64,000 nucleotides of DNA from Pengzhenrongella frigida (GTDB lineage Bacteria > Actinomycetota > Actinomycetes > Actinomycetales > Cellulomonadaceae). The stretch is taken from contig NZ_SDWW01000018.1 of the NCBI RefSeq assembly GCF_004168625.1, positions 1-64,000 of the forward strand, written 5' to 3'. Within the stretch, counting starts at the first letter, position 1. Every line of letters begins with the position of its first letter. The notes beneath the pieces are model-generated. The model saw only the letters and a program-made list of their open reading frames with translations. It was not told where the DNA came from and did not search any database. Shown one piece after another: positions 25,979 through 33,971 of the stretch. The translations under genes were made by a program, and so were the position numbers.

Positions 25979-26866
25979 GTGAGCAACGAGCAGCGCGAGC
26001 AGGTCAGGAGCGGGAGAGGGTTCATCGCTGCTCTGGACCAGAGTGGTGGCAGCACCCCGCGGGCGTTGAAGCTGTACGGGCTCGACGAGTCCACATACTC
26101 GAGCGAGAGCGAGATGTTCGCGCTCATCCATGAGATGCGCAGCCGGATCATCACCAGTCCGGCGTTCACCGGCGACCGGATCGTGGGCTCGATCCTCTTC
26201 GAGATGACGATGGACCGTCAGATCGGCGGCACGGGTGCGGCGGAGTACCTGTGGGAGGAGAAGCGCGTCGTCCCCTTCCTGAAGGTCGACAAGGGGCTCG
26301 CCGAAGAGGTCGACGGCGCCCGGGTCATGAAGCCCATCCCGGACCTTGGTGCCCTGCTCTCCCGCGCGAGGTCTCATGGTGTGTTCGGCACCAAGATGCG
26401 CTCGGTCATCAGGCTCGCCGACCCGGCTGGGGTGTCCGCCGTGGTGGGTCAGCAGTTCGCGGTAGGGAAGGAGATCATCGGCGCCGGGCTGGTGCCGATC
26501 ATCGAACCCGAGATCGACATCCACAGTCCCCAGAAAGCCGCGGCCGAGGAGCTGCTCAAGCCCGCGATCCTCGCTGAGCTCGGACGGCTCGACGCGGATC
26601 AGGTCATCATGCTCAAGCTCACCCTGCCGGACGAGGCAGACCTCTATGCCGACCTGGTGGAGCATCCCCGGGTGCTACGGGTGGCTGCCCTGTCCGGCGG
26701 GTACACCCGCGAGGACGCCACAGCGCGCCTCGCTCAGAACCACGGCGTGATCGCGAGCTTCAGCCGGGCCCTGACCGAGGGCCTGACCGCCCAGCAGAGC
26801 CAGGCCGAGTTCGACGCGGCCCTCGAGCTCGCGATCGCCAGCATCTATGCGGCGTCGATCACCTGA
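25979..26866 (+). CDS. Fructose-bisphosphate aldolase, class I
   Basis: A 295-residue class I (Schiff-base) aldolase of the short bacterial type. Family blocks include GFIAALDQSGGSTPRALKLYG at the start, VPFLKVDKGLAEE, IIGAGLVPIIEPEID and VIMLKLTLPDE; the last carries the Schiff-base lysine candidate. AALSGGYTREDA is the phosphate-binding region and ASFSRALTEGL the C-terminal block. It cleaves fructose-1,6-bisphosphate in glycolysis and needs no metal. The GTG start follows GGGGAAGTGG. It stands alone, without other glycolytic genes. Confidence 0.93.
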   Translation: MSNEQREQVRSGRGFIAALDQSGGSTPRALKLYGLDESTYSSESEMFALIHEMRSRIITSPAFTGDRIVGSILFEMTMDRQIGGTGAAEYLWEEKRVVPFLKVDKGLAEEVDGARVMKPIPDLGALLSRARSHGVFGTKMRSVIRLADPAGVSAVVGQQFAVGKEIIGAGLVPIIEPEIDIHSPQKAAAEELLKPAILAELGRLDADQVIMLKLTLPDEADLYADLVEHPRVLRVAALSGGYTREDATARLAQNHGVIASFSRALTEGLTAQQSQAEFDAALELAIASIYAASIT

Positions 26867-26876
26867 CCGTCCGACG

Positions 26877-27296
26877 TCAGGTGTCGTGGAGCCACGGGGT
26901 GAAGCAGATCCCGACCAGGAGACCGTCCGGGGTCTGCAGCCGGGCGATGATCTGGTGCCAGGGTTCGGTGCGGGCGGGGTGCAGCAGCTGGTAGCCCTTG
27001 TCCACGAGCTCGCCGGCCGCCGCCTCGACGTCGTCGACCTCGAACTCGATGCACGCCTGCGGCACCGGGTGCGAGTCGGGCCACTGCGGCTGACCGAAGC
27101 AGGCCGTCGCCGCCTCCGTCAGCGGCCAGACACCGAAGTGCTTCACCCCGGCGAGGCCTTCGAAGAAGACGTACTGGGAGTCGACCGCGGTGATGGCCGA
27201 GCGGAGGGGGAGCCCCAGGGTGTCGCGGAACAGGCGACGGTCCTGGGTGGGGTGGCCGGTGATGACCGTGAAGCTCGCAACGAAACGGACGTCCAT
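26877..27296 (-). CDS. VOC (glyoxalase/bleomycin-resistance fold) protein
   Basis: A 139-residue protein of the vicinal-oxygen-chelate superfamily with the two beta-alpha-beta-beta modules seen in MDVRFVASFTVITGHP and ACIEFEVDDVEAAAGELVDKG. The second half ends in the typical strand pair (TPDGLLVGICFTPWL). Such proteins are dioxygenases, isomerases or binding proteins, and the substrate cannot be inferred. The ATG at 27296 is chosen; the open frame goes three codons further only to a TTG. Its stop is 10 bases from the convergent aldolase stop. Confidence 0.8.
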   Translation of the reverse strand: MDVRFVASFTVITGHPTQDRRLFRDTLGLPLRSAITAVDSQYVFFEGLAGVKHFGVWPLTEAATACFGQPQWPDSHPVPQACIEFEVDDVEAAAGELVDKGYQLLHPARTEPWHQIIARLQTPDGLLVGICFTPWLHDT

Positions 27297-27315
27297 GCGG
27301 CCCAAGCCTAGGCCG

Positions 27316-27321
27316 TAGCCT
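27316..27321 (+). promoter_or_regulatory. Candidate -10 element for a leaderless transcript
   Basis: TAGCCT ends seven bases before the ATG at 27329, with no ribosome site between. Transcription could start at the ATG itself. Confidence 0.45.
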
Positions 27322-27328
27322 TCTCGGC

Positions 27329-27772
27329 ATGAGCACCCTTGATGAGGTCGGCGAGCGGGATGCCTGGCGATGCTGGCTGTGCGACGAGCCGGTCGACCCC
27401 GACGCCTCCGTCAACGCCGACCGCGGTCCCAGCATCGATGGCGGCGCCGCACCCAAGGGCAAGAAGGCGACCCCGGGCGCGGAGCGACTCGCGCACCGGG
27501 CCTGCAACACGCGCAAGGGTGCGGTCACGCCCGTGGTGGCCTGGTCGCCCGACCTGTTCGTCGTGGAGCCGGCACCGATCGTGTCGACCGTCGAACGGCT
27601 GACCCGCAAGGGTGGGCGGGAGCTGGTGGCGCGCTGTCCCAGCCGGGCGGACGCCGAGGACGCCGGCGCCTGGCTGGTGGACCGGCTGTCCCGGTTCGCG
27701 CCGGGGCTGGCCGTCACGACGCAGGTCGAGCCGGGCGGCGGGCAGTTCCTGCTGATGCTGCGCGCCGGCTGA
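27329..27772 (+). CDS. Small HNH-like zinc-binding protein
   Basis: A 147-residue protein. Its first 60 residues resemble an HNH module: a CxxC knuckle (WRCWLCDEPVD), a loop NADRGPSIDGG, and a second knuckle LAHRACNTRKG of the kind that binds zinc in HNH nucleases. The usual catalytic H-D-H strand is not clear (ADRG instead), so nuclease activity is doubtful. The C-terminal 70 residues (STVERLTRKGGRELVARC) form a separate alpha+beta region I do not recognise. Probably leaderless (see the TAGCCT element). Related small proteins occur in Actinobacteria without known role. Confidence 0.65.
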   Translation: MSTLDEVGERDAWRCWLCDEPVDPDASVNADRGPSIDGGAAPKGKKATPGAERLAHRACNTRKGAVTPVVAWSPDLFVVEPAPIVSTVERLTRKGGRELVARCPSRADAEDAGAWLVDRLSRFAPGLAVTTQVEPGGGQFLLMLRAG

Positions 27773-27805
27773 GCGCTGATTGAGCTCCGGTTGAGCGCCG
27801 CGCGG

Positions 27806-28426
27806 TCAGACCGGCTCGGACAGGCCGAGCAGCACCCCGGGGATCGTCTCGCCCAGCACCTGGTCGGCGGGTAGCCCGGCCGGATCGGTGATCGTCCGGA
27901 CGGCGACGCTCCGCAGGTACAGCGAGCACAGGATCTCCGTGAGCTGCCCGATCGGCATGGTCGGACGACGGCCGAGCCGGCGCAGCGCCTCGGTGATCAC
28001 CTCGGCGACCTCCTGCTCGAACCGGTTGCGGTGCGCCAGGTACTGCCGTCCGGCATCCGGATGGCGCAGCGCGGCCAGCAGGTACTCGGTCTGGATGAGG
28101 TACCAGGTCCGCGCGTGCGGCCGGATGCGGTCGAGGATGGTGCCGATGCCGCTCAGGTCGAGCTCGGGGGCCAGTTCGACGCCGTCGCGCACGAGGCCGA
28201 CCATCTGCTCCGACAGCTGCTCGAACAGGGCGTAGAACAGGTCGTCCTTGGTGGAGAAGTTCGAGTAGAAGGCGCCCCGGGTGAACCCGGCGGCCGCGGC
28301 GAGGTCGTCGACGGTGGCGGCGCCCAGGCCCTTCTCGGCGAACACCTCGGCGGCGGCGTCGAGCAGGCGCGCCCGGGTGGCCGTGCGACGGCGGCTGGGG
28401 GCGGGGGCGGGGGTGGCGATGGTCAT
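27806..28426 (-). CDS. TetR-family transcriptional repressor
   Basis: A 206-residue TetR regulator. The N-terminal helix-turn-helix reads LLDAAAEVFAEKGLGAATVD and AAAAGFTRGAFYSNFSTKDD. The rest is a ligand-binding helical domain without recognisable specificity. It is divergent from the MMPL-YhgE exporter genes, and the intergenic region carries two matching palindromes (28477-28507), so it very likely represses that operon and perhaps itself, being released by an exported compound. ATG at 28426. Confidence 0.9.
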   Translation of the reverse strand: MTIATPAPAPSRRRTATRARLLDAAAEVFAEKGLGAATVDDLAAAAGFTRGAFYSNFSTKDDLFYALFEQLSEQMVGLVRDGVELAPELDLSGIGTILDRIRPHARTWYLIQTEYLLAALRHPDAGRQYLAHRNRFEQEVAEVITEALRRLGRRPTMPIGQLTEILCSLYLRSVAVRTITDPAGLPADQVLGETIPGVLLGLSEPV

Positions 28427-28476
28427 GGCGGAGTCCAGGGTAGCGATGCGGAGAACCCCCGAGCGCGAACTCGCGG

Positions 28477-28507
28477 ATACAGAAACGTATTGGATACGTT
28501 AGTGTAC
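28477..28507. promoter_or_regulatory. Double palindromic TetR operator
   Basis: Two half-site pairs with the same spacing: ATAC (28477-28480) N6 GTAT (28487-28490) and ATAC (28494-28497) N6 GTAC (28504-28507), offset by 17 bp. Within them is the perfect inverted repeat AACGTAT TGG ATACGTT (28484-28500). A TAGTGT hexamer at 28500-28505 could be a -10 element, so binding would block transcription. This suits two TetR dimers bound side by side. Confidence 0.7.
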
Positions 28508-28563
28508 GGAAGTCGTCCCACGAGTTTGGGCGACGCATGCCGTCGCACGTCGGGAGCCCGTGA

Positions 28564-31281
28564 ATGTCCTCGCAGCTGTATCGACTCGGCCGGGCCATGG
28601 CGCGGTACTGCCGGTCCGTGCTCATCGTCTGGGTCCTGCTCCTGACCGCCCTGGGCGGCGCGGTCGTGGTCAGCGGGGGAGAGCTCGAGGACAGCCTCTC
28701 GATCCCGGGGACCGAGGCGCAGGACGGTCTCGACGTGCTCGCGCAGCGCTTCCCCCAGGTGGCCGGCACGAGCGGGCAGCTGCTGTTCGTCGCGCCGGCC
28801 GGTGAGTCGATCGCCGAGCACACCGACCAGGTCACCGCGGTCCTGGATGCGGTCCGCGAGGTGCCCGACGTCGTGGCGGTCACCGACCCGTTCGACCCCG
28901 CGAACGCGCTCGACGTGTCCGCCGACGGCGCGCACGCGATCGCCACCGTCCAGCTGAGCGCGCGGCTCGGGGACCTGGACCCGGCGACGGTGCCGGCGCT
29001 CGAGACGGCCGCCGTGCCGGTCGGTTCGGACCTCGAGGTGCACATCGGCGGGGCGGTCTTCACGCAGACCAGCGTGCACATCTCCCCGTCCGAGGGGCTC
29101 GGGCTGGTGGTCGCGCTGCTGGTCCTGGTGATCACGTTCGGCTCGCTGCTCGCCGCGGGGCTGCCCCTGCTCACCGCCGTGCTCGGGATCGCGGTGGCGA
29201 TGACGGCCGTGCTCACGATCGCCGCCGCCACGCCGGTGAGCAGCACCGCGCCCACCCTCGCGCTGATGATCGGGCTCGCGGTCGGGATCGACTATGCGCT
29301 GTTCGTGCTCTCGCGCCACCGCAGCCAGCTGGCGACCGGGATGGACGTCATCGAGTCCATCGCCCGCTCCGTGGCCACCGCCGGGAGCGCCGTCGTCTTC
29401 GCCGGGGCGACGGTGATCATCGCGCTGTGCGGCCTGTTCGTGGTGCAGATCCCGTTCCTCACCGTCATGGGCCTGACGGCCGCCCTCGCCGTCGCGATCG
29501 CGGTCCTGGTCGCCCTCACGGCCCTGCCCGCCCTGCTGGCCGCGTCCGGGGAGCGGCTGCGGCCGCGACCGGGATCGCGCGCGGCGGCCCGGGCCCTGGT
29601 CGAGCAGAGCGGCGACGAGCCGACGCAAGGGGGCAGGGTGCGGCACACCCTGGGCGCCCGGTGGGTCGCCCTGGTCACCCGCGTGCCGGTGCTCACGGTC
29701 GTGCTCGTGGTGGTGGGACTGCTGGCGATGGCCATCCCGGCGAAGGACCTCGAGCTGGGCCTGCCGGACAACGGCACGGCCGACGTCGGCACCCCCCAGC
29801 GCGAGACCTACGACCTGGTGGCCGACGCCTTCGGGGCGGGCTACAACACCCCGCTGCTCGTCACCGTCGACATCATCCGGACCACCGACCCGGTCGGCGT
29901 CATGGCGGACCTCGCCGACGACCTGCGCGGCCTGGACGGGGTGGCCGCGGTGGGTCTGGCGACCCCGAACGAGACCGCCGACCTGGGCATCGTCCAGGTG
30001 ATCCCCGAGACCGGTCAGGCCGACCCGGCCACGGCCGCGCTGGTGGCGGAGATCCGCGGTCAGCGCGACGTGCTCGAGGAGCGCTACGGGATCACCGATC
30101 TGCGGGTCACCGGTCAGGTGGCCGTGACGATCGACGTCTCGGACCGGCTGGCCGACGCCCTGCTGCCGTTCGGCCTCTTCGTCGTCGGGCTCTCCCTGCT
30201 GCTGCTCACCGTCGTCTTCCGCTCCATCGCCGTTCCGCTCAAGGCCACCATCGGCTACGTGTTCTCCGTGCTGGCGGCGTTCGGCGCGGTCGCCGCGGTC
30301 TTCGAATGGGGGTGGGCGGCAGACCTGCTCAACGTGTCCAAGGTGGGGCCGGTCATCTCGTTCCTGCCGATCATCCTCATGGGTGTGCTCTTCGGCCTCG
30401 CGATGGACTACGAGGTCTTCCTCGTCTCGCGGATGCGTGAGGCCTACGTGCACGGATCGACCGCCCAGCGGGCCGTGCGGAGCGGCTTCCGGGCCAGCGC
30501 CCGGGTCGTCACGGCGGCCGCGATCATCATGATCAGCGTCTTCGCCGCCTTCGTCCCCACCGCCACCTCGACCGTCAAGCCCATCGCGCTCGGCCTCGCA
30601 GTCGGCGTGTTCGTCGATGCCTTCCTCGTGCGGATGACCCTGGTGCCGGCCGTGCTCGCGCTGCTCGGCGATCGCGCCTGGGCCCTGCCCGGGTGGCTGG
30701 ACCGCCGTCTGCCGTCGCTCGACGTCGAGGGGGCGGCCCTCGAGCACCACCTCGCGCACGAGGCCTGGGTGCGCACCCACGGCGAGGCGGACGTCCGGCT
30801 GGACGAGGTCACCGTGCACGACGACGCAGGCGCCGTCGTGGTCGGGCCGGTCAGTGCCGTGGCCCGCCGGGGGCAGATCCTGGTGGTCGCCGAGGCCGAC
30901 CCCGTCGCCCGGCGGGCGTTGCTCGCCGTCGTGGCGGGCCGGCTCGCCCCGAGCTCCGGCACGCTCGTCGTGCTCGGCCGGGTGCTGCCCGACGAGGCGG
31001 CCGCGGTGCGGGCGCGGGTGCCGTACCTCGCCGGCCCCGGTGCCCCGGCGCTGTCCTCGGTGCACGGACGCAGGCTCGTCGTCGTCGACGACGTGGCGGA
31101 GGACGAGACCGGCGGGCCGACCGGCACCACCTGGGCCGAGCTGGTCGCGCTCGCCCGTGCCGGCACGACCGTCGTCGTCGGCTGCGCCGGGCGGACCGCA
31201 GCCCTCTCCCAGGTGCCGGCCTATCTCGTGGTCGCACCCCGGCGACCACACCCGTCCGTCCTCGAGGAGGTGGCGCCGTGA
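28564..31281 (+). CDS. MMPL/RND-type transporter with C-terminal degenerate ABC-ATPase-like domain
   Basis: A 905-residue protein. Residues 1 to about 735 form an MMPL transporter: two repeats, each with one membrane segment, a large extracytoplasmic domain and five more segments. Characteristic pieces are MIGLAVGIDYALFVLSRHR and FGLAMDYEVFLVSRMREAY, with the Asp-Tyr pairs of the proton path. Residues about 740-905 look like an ABC nucleotide-binding domain in order and spacing (GPVSAVARRGQILVV, LLAVVAGRLAPSSGTLVVLG, RLVVVDDVAEDE). The Walker A position reads EADPVARRALL instead of GxxGxGKST, and no LSGGQ is present. The tail is thus probably non-catalytic. The stop overlaps the YhgE GTG by four bases (GTGA). 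The pair is expected to export lipids or hydrophobic compounds. Confidence 0.88.
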   Translation: MSSQLYRLGRAMARYCRSVLIVWVLLLTALGGAVVVSGGELEDSLSIPGTEAQDGLDVLAQRFPQVAGTSGQLLFVAPAGESIAEHTDQVTAVLDAVREVPDVVAVTDPFDPANALDVSADGAHAIATVQLSARLGDLDPATVPALETAAVPVGSDLEVHIGGAVFTQTSVHISPSEGLGLVVALLVLVITFGSLLAAGLPLLTAVLGIAVAMTAVLTIAAATPVSSTAPTLALMIGLAVGIDYALFVLSRHRSQLATGMDVIESIARSVATAGSAVVFAGATVIIALCGLFVVQIPFLTVMGLTAALAVAIAVLVALTALPALLAASGERLRPRPGSRAAARALVEQSGDEPTQGGRVRHTLGARWVALVTRVPVLTVVLVVVGLLAMAIPAKDLELGLPDNGTADVGTPQRETYDLVADAFGAGYNTPLLVTVDIIRTTDPVGVMADLADDLRGLDGVAAVGLATPNETADLGIVQVIPETGQADPATAALVAEIRGQRDVLEERYGITDLRVTGQVAVTIDVSDRLADALLPFGLFVVGLSLLLLTVVFRSIAVPLKATIGYVFSVLAAFGAVAAVFEWGWAADLLNVSKVGPVISFLPIILMGVLFGLAMDYEVFLVSRMREAYVHGSTAQRAVRSGFRASARVVTAAAIIMISVFAAFVPTATSTVKPIALGLAVGVFVDAFLVRMTLVPAVLALLGDRAWALPGWLDRRLPSLDVEGAALEHHLAHEAWVRTHGEADVRLDEVTVHDDAGAVVVGPVSAVARRGQILVVAEADPVARRALLAVVAGRLAPSSGTLVVLGRVLPDEAAAVRARVPYLAGPGAPALSSVHGRRLVVVDDVAEDETGGPTGTTWAELVALARAGTTVVVGCAGRTAALSQVPAYLVVAPRRPHPSVLEEVAP

Positions 31282-33230
31282 AGCGCCCGATCACCCGTGC
31301 CGCCGCCGTCCTGCTCCTGCCGACCGTCTGCGGTGTGCTGGCCCTGTGGTCCCTGAGCGGGCGGGCCGACAACCTCGCCCTGCTGCCGGCCGCCGTCGTC
31401 AACCTGGACCAGATCGTCACCTCGTCCGAGGGCGACGACGAGCAGACCATCGCCGCCGGTCGCCTGCTCGCCGGGGCCCTGACCTCGCCGCAGACGCCGG
31501 CCGAGGAGACGCTGGACTGGCAGCTCACCGATGCCGGGGATGCCGAGAAGGGACTCACCGACGGCACCTACCAGGCGGTCCTGACGATCCCGGCCGACTT
31601 CTCCGCCACGATCGCCGCACTGTCGAAGGCGGGCCGGGGCGAGGGCACCGCCGAGCCCGCCACGATCCAGGTCCGGAGCAACGACTCCGCCAGCGTCCTG
31701 GTCGGGCTGCTCACCGACCAGGTCGCGGACGCGGCCGCGGCGAGCGTGGGCCGCCAGATCACCACCGGCTTCCTCGTCTCCACGTTCGACGGTTTCAGCG
31801 AGCTGAGCGTCGGGCTCGGCGAGGCCGCGGACGGTGGGGCACAGCTGCGGGACGGCACGACGGCCCTCGCCGCGGGAGCGGGCACCCTCGCGGCCGGCGC
31901 GGGGGAGCTCGCGGTCGGGACGGGCGAGGTCGCCGCCGGGGCGATCGACCTCGCCGCCGGGGCCGACGACCTGGCCGCCGGCGCCCGGCGGGTATCCGGC
32001 GGAGCCGCGGACCTGGCTGCCGGAGTGACCACGCTCGGGACCCAGGCCGCCACCTTGCCGCAGAGCACCCAGACCCTCGCCACCGGCGCCACCCAGGTCG
32101 CCGGCGGCCTCGGCGAGCTCGCGACCGGCCTGGCGGCGCTGGCCGAGCAGTGCTCGCTCGTGACGCCGTCCGCGGAGTTCTGCGGCCAGCTGGGCAGCGC
32201 TGCGTCGTCCGCCGGGTCGCTGGTCGCGGGGGCCGACCAGGTCGCAGCCGGTACCGGGAGCCTCGCCGCCGCAGCACCTGCCCTGCGGGACGGCATCGGC
32301 ACCCTGGGTGCCGGTGCGACCGCGTTGGCCCAGGGAGCGGCATCGGTGCATGCGGGCGCGGGCGCCTTGGCCACCGGCGTCGGCACCCTGGCCGACGGTG
32401 CGGGGCAGGCGGCCGACGGGGCCGCCGCGTTGAGCACCGGGGCGACGGGACTCGCGACCGGCGCCACTGACCTGACGGTCGGGGCGCAGGATCTTGCCGC
32501 CGGACTGAGCGACGCCGCCGGCGGGGTGCCCGACCTCACGGGGGCGGACGGCGCGGTGCTCGCCGACGTCGTCGTGCAGCCCGTCGTCGCGCAGTCCTCG
32601 CGGATCAACGCCTCGCCCGGTGGGGCGACGGACTCCGCCCCCCTGGTGGTCGCGCTGGTGCTGTGGCTCGGGGCGTTCGCCAGCCTGCTCGTCCTGGAGG
32701 CGCTGCCCGCCCGGAAGCTCGCGGCGCCGTCCTCCGCGGCCGGGGTCGCGCTGCTCGGCTGGCGCCGGTCCGCGGTCTGGGGGCTGGTGCAGGCGGCCGT
32801 GCTCGGGGCGAGCCTGCCGCTGCTGGGGATCTCGCTGGTGTCGCCGGTGGCTGCCGTCGGTCTGACGGCGCTCGCGGCGGTCGTGTTCGCGGCGATCAAC
32901 CAGGCGCTGGTCGCCCTCTGGGGACGCACCGGGTGGGTGGTGTCCATCGCGCTGCTCGGCGCGCAGGTCGCTGCGCTCGGCGGCATCGTGCCGATCGAGA
33001 CCGCACCGGCGGTCTTCCGCGCCCTCAACGGGGTCCTCCCGGTCCCGCTCGTCGTCGACGGGCTGGCCCACCTCACCCTCGGTGGGCAGGTCGGCTCGCT
33101 CTCGACCGTGGTCGCCAGCCTGCTCGGATGGCTCGTGGTCTCGCTCGGCGTGAGCACCCTCGTGGCCCGAGGCCGGCAGCAGACCTCGGTGGCGCGGCTG
33201 CGGCGCGACCTGGTCGCCGTCCCCGCCTGA
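31278..33230 (+). CDS. YhgE/Pip-family membrane protein
   Basis: A 650-residue protein translated from a GTG that overlaps the MMPL stop. An N-terminal membrane segment (AAAVLLLPTVCGVLALW) is followed by an ABC2-like extracytoplasmic region. Residues about 185-430 then hold many short repeats of the type GAGTLAAGAGELAVGTGEVA, which would form long coiled helices. Five or six membrane segments end the protein (PLVVALVLWLGAFASLLVL onward). This is the architecture of the YhgE/Pip (phage infection protein) family. It probably works with the MMPL protein as an exporter or envelope complex under TetR control. The exact role of this family is not settled. Confidence 0.85.
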   Translation: MKRPITRAAAVLLLPTVCGVLALWSLSGRADNLALLPAAVVNLDQIVTSSEGDDEQTIAAGRLLAGALTSPQTPAEETLDWQLTDAGDAEKGLTDGTYQAVLTIPADFSATIAALSKAGRGEGTAEPATIQVRSNDSASVLVGLLTDQVADAAAASVGRQITTGFLVSTFDGFSELSVGLGEAADGGAQLRDGTTALAAGAGTLAAGAGELAVGTGEVAAGAIDLAAGADDLAAGARRVSGGAADLAAGVTTLGTQAATLPQSTQTLATGATQVAGGLGELATGLAALAEQCSLVTPSAEFCGQLGSAASSAGSLVAGADQVAAGTGSLAAAAPALRDGIGTLGAGATALAQGAASVHAGAGALATGVGTLADGAGQAADGAAALSTGATGLATGATDLTVGAQDLAAGLSDAAGGVPDLTGADGAVLADVVVQPVVAQSSRINASPGGATDSAPLVVALVLWLGAFASLLVLEALPARKLAAPSSAAGVALLGWRRSAVWGLVQAAVLGASLPLLGISLVSPVAAVGLTALAAVVFAAINQALVALWGRTGWVVSIALLGAQVAALGGIVPIETAPAVFRALNGVLPVPLVVDGLAHLTLGGQVGSLSTVVASLLGWLVVSLGVSTLVARGRQQTSVARLRRDLVAVPA

Positions 33231-33246
33231 CCGTCCCCGCCTGACC
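33219..33246. repeat. Tandem 14-bp duplication across a stop codon
   Basis: GTCCCCGCCTGACC occurs twice in direct succession (33219-33232 and 33233-33246). The first copy contains the YhgE stop codon. Confidence 0.75.
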
Positions 33247-33291
33247 CGTCGCGGCCGCGGCCACGGCTGTCCGGTGAGGGCCGCGGGGCAC

Positions 33292-33314
33292 CATAGACTC
33301 ATGTTGTGTCTATG
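33292..33314. promoter_or_regulatory. Operator-promoter overlapping the GntR start
   Basis: Perfect 7-bp arms CATAGAC (33292-33298) and GTCTATG (33308-33314), nine bases apart, cover both possible start codons of the GntR gene (GTG 33306, ATG 33312). TAGACT (33294-33299) has the form and position of a -10 element for transcription starting at the GTG. Probably the regulator's own operator. Confidence 0.6.
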
Positions 33315-33971
33315 TTGCCCACGAGTCCCTCCGCCGCCGACGTCGCCTACCGCTACGTCAAGGAACTGGTCCTCGACGACCGTCTGCCGGGCGGCAGCAT
33401 GATCAGCGAGGGGCAGATCGCCGGTCAGCTCACGGTGAGTCGGACCCCTGTCCGTGAGGCCTTCCTTCGGCTGGAGGCCGAGGGATGGCTGCGCCTGTAC
33501 CCGAAACGCGGCGCGGTCATCGTGCCGATCGCCGCGGGGGAGGCGCGCGCCGTCGTCGATGCGCGGCTGCTGCTCGAGGTGCACGCCGTCGAGTCGCTGG
33601 CCACCGCCGACGACCGTGCGCGGCTGCGCGCCGCGCTCGAGTCCTCGATCGCCCGGCAGAGCGCGGCCCTCGACGACGGCGACCTCGAGGCCTACTCCCG
33701 ACACGACACGGAGTTCCATCTCGCGATCGTGGCGGCAGGCGGCAACGCGCTGCTCACGAGCTTCTGCGTGTCGTTGCGCGAGCGTCAGCACCGGATGACG
33801 GCACGGTCGCTGTGGCGCGACGTCGAGCGCGCCCGGGGCTTCGTGCGCGGACATGCCGAGCTCGCCGTCCTGGTCGGCGCCGGGGACGTCCCGGGTTTCG
33901 GCGCCGCGCTGCGACGCCATCTGCGCGACGCCCACCTGGTCGAGCGCGCGGCCGACGCGGCGACGCTGTGA
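33306..33971 (+). CDS. GntR-family (FCD) transcriptional regulator
   Basis: A 221-residue regulator with a winged helix-turn-helix (residues 10-75; SEGQIAGQLTVSRTPVREAF is the recognition part) and an all-helical FCD ligand domain with histidines in HDTEFHLAIV and RGHAEL that often bind a metal. The start is GTG 33306 or ATG 33312; both lie inside a palindrome and lack a ribosome site, which suggests a leaderless mRNA. The stop overlaps the next gene's GTG (GTGA), so the regulator and the MFS transporter are translated together. The regulator may control that transporter in response to its substrate. Confidence 0.9.
   Translation: MSMLPTSPSAADVAYRYVKELVLDDRLPGGSMISEGQIAGQLTVSRTPVREAFLRLEAEGWLRLYPKRGAVIVPIAAGEARAVVDARLLLEVHAVESLATADDRARLRAALESSIARQSAALDDGDLEAYSRHDTEFHLAIVAAGGNALLTSFCVSLRERQHRMTARSLWRDVERARGFVRGHAELAVLVGAGDVPGFGAALRRHLRDAHLVERAADAATL

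Noticed and set aside
28423-31251. A 942-codon open frame on the minus strand opposite the MMPL gene
   Set aside because: Its translation is Arg/Asp/Gly/His-rich with no domain, and it mirrors the codon bias of the MMPL gene. It is an antisense shadow, common at this GC content.
31221-33935. A 904-codon minus-strand open frame opposite YhgE and GntR
   Set aside because: Low-complexity Arg/Gly/Asp translation, no domain, and fully overlapping two well-supported genes.
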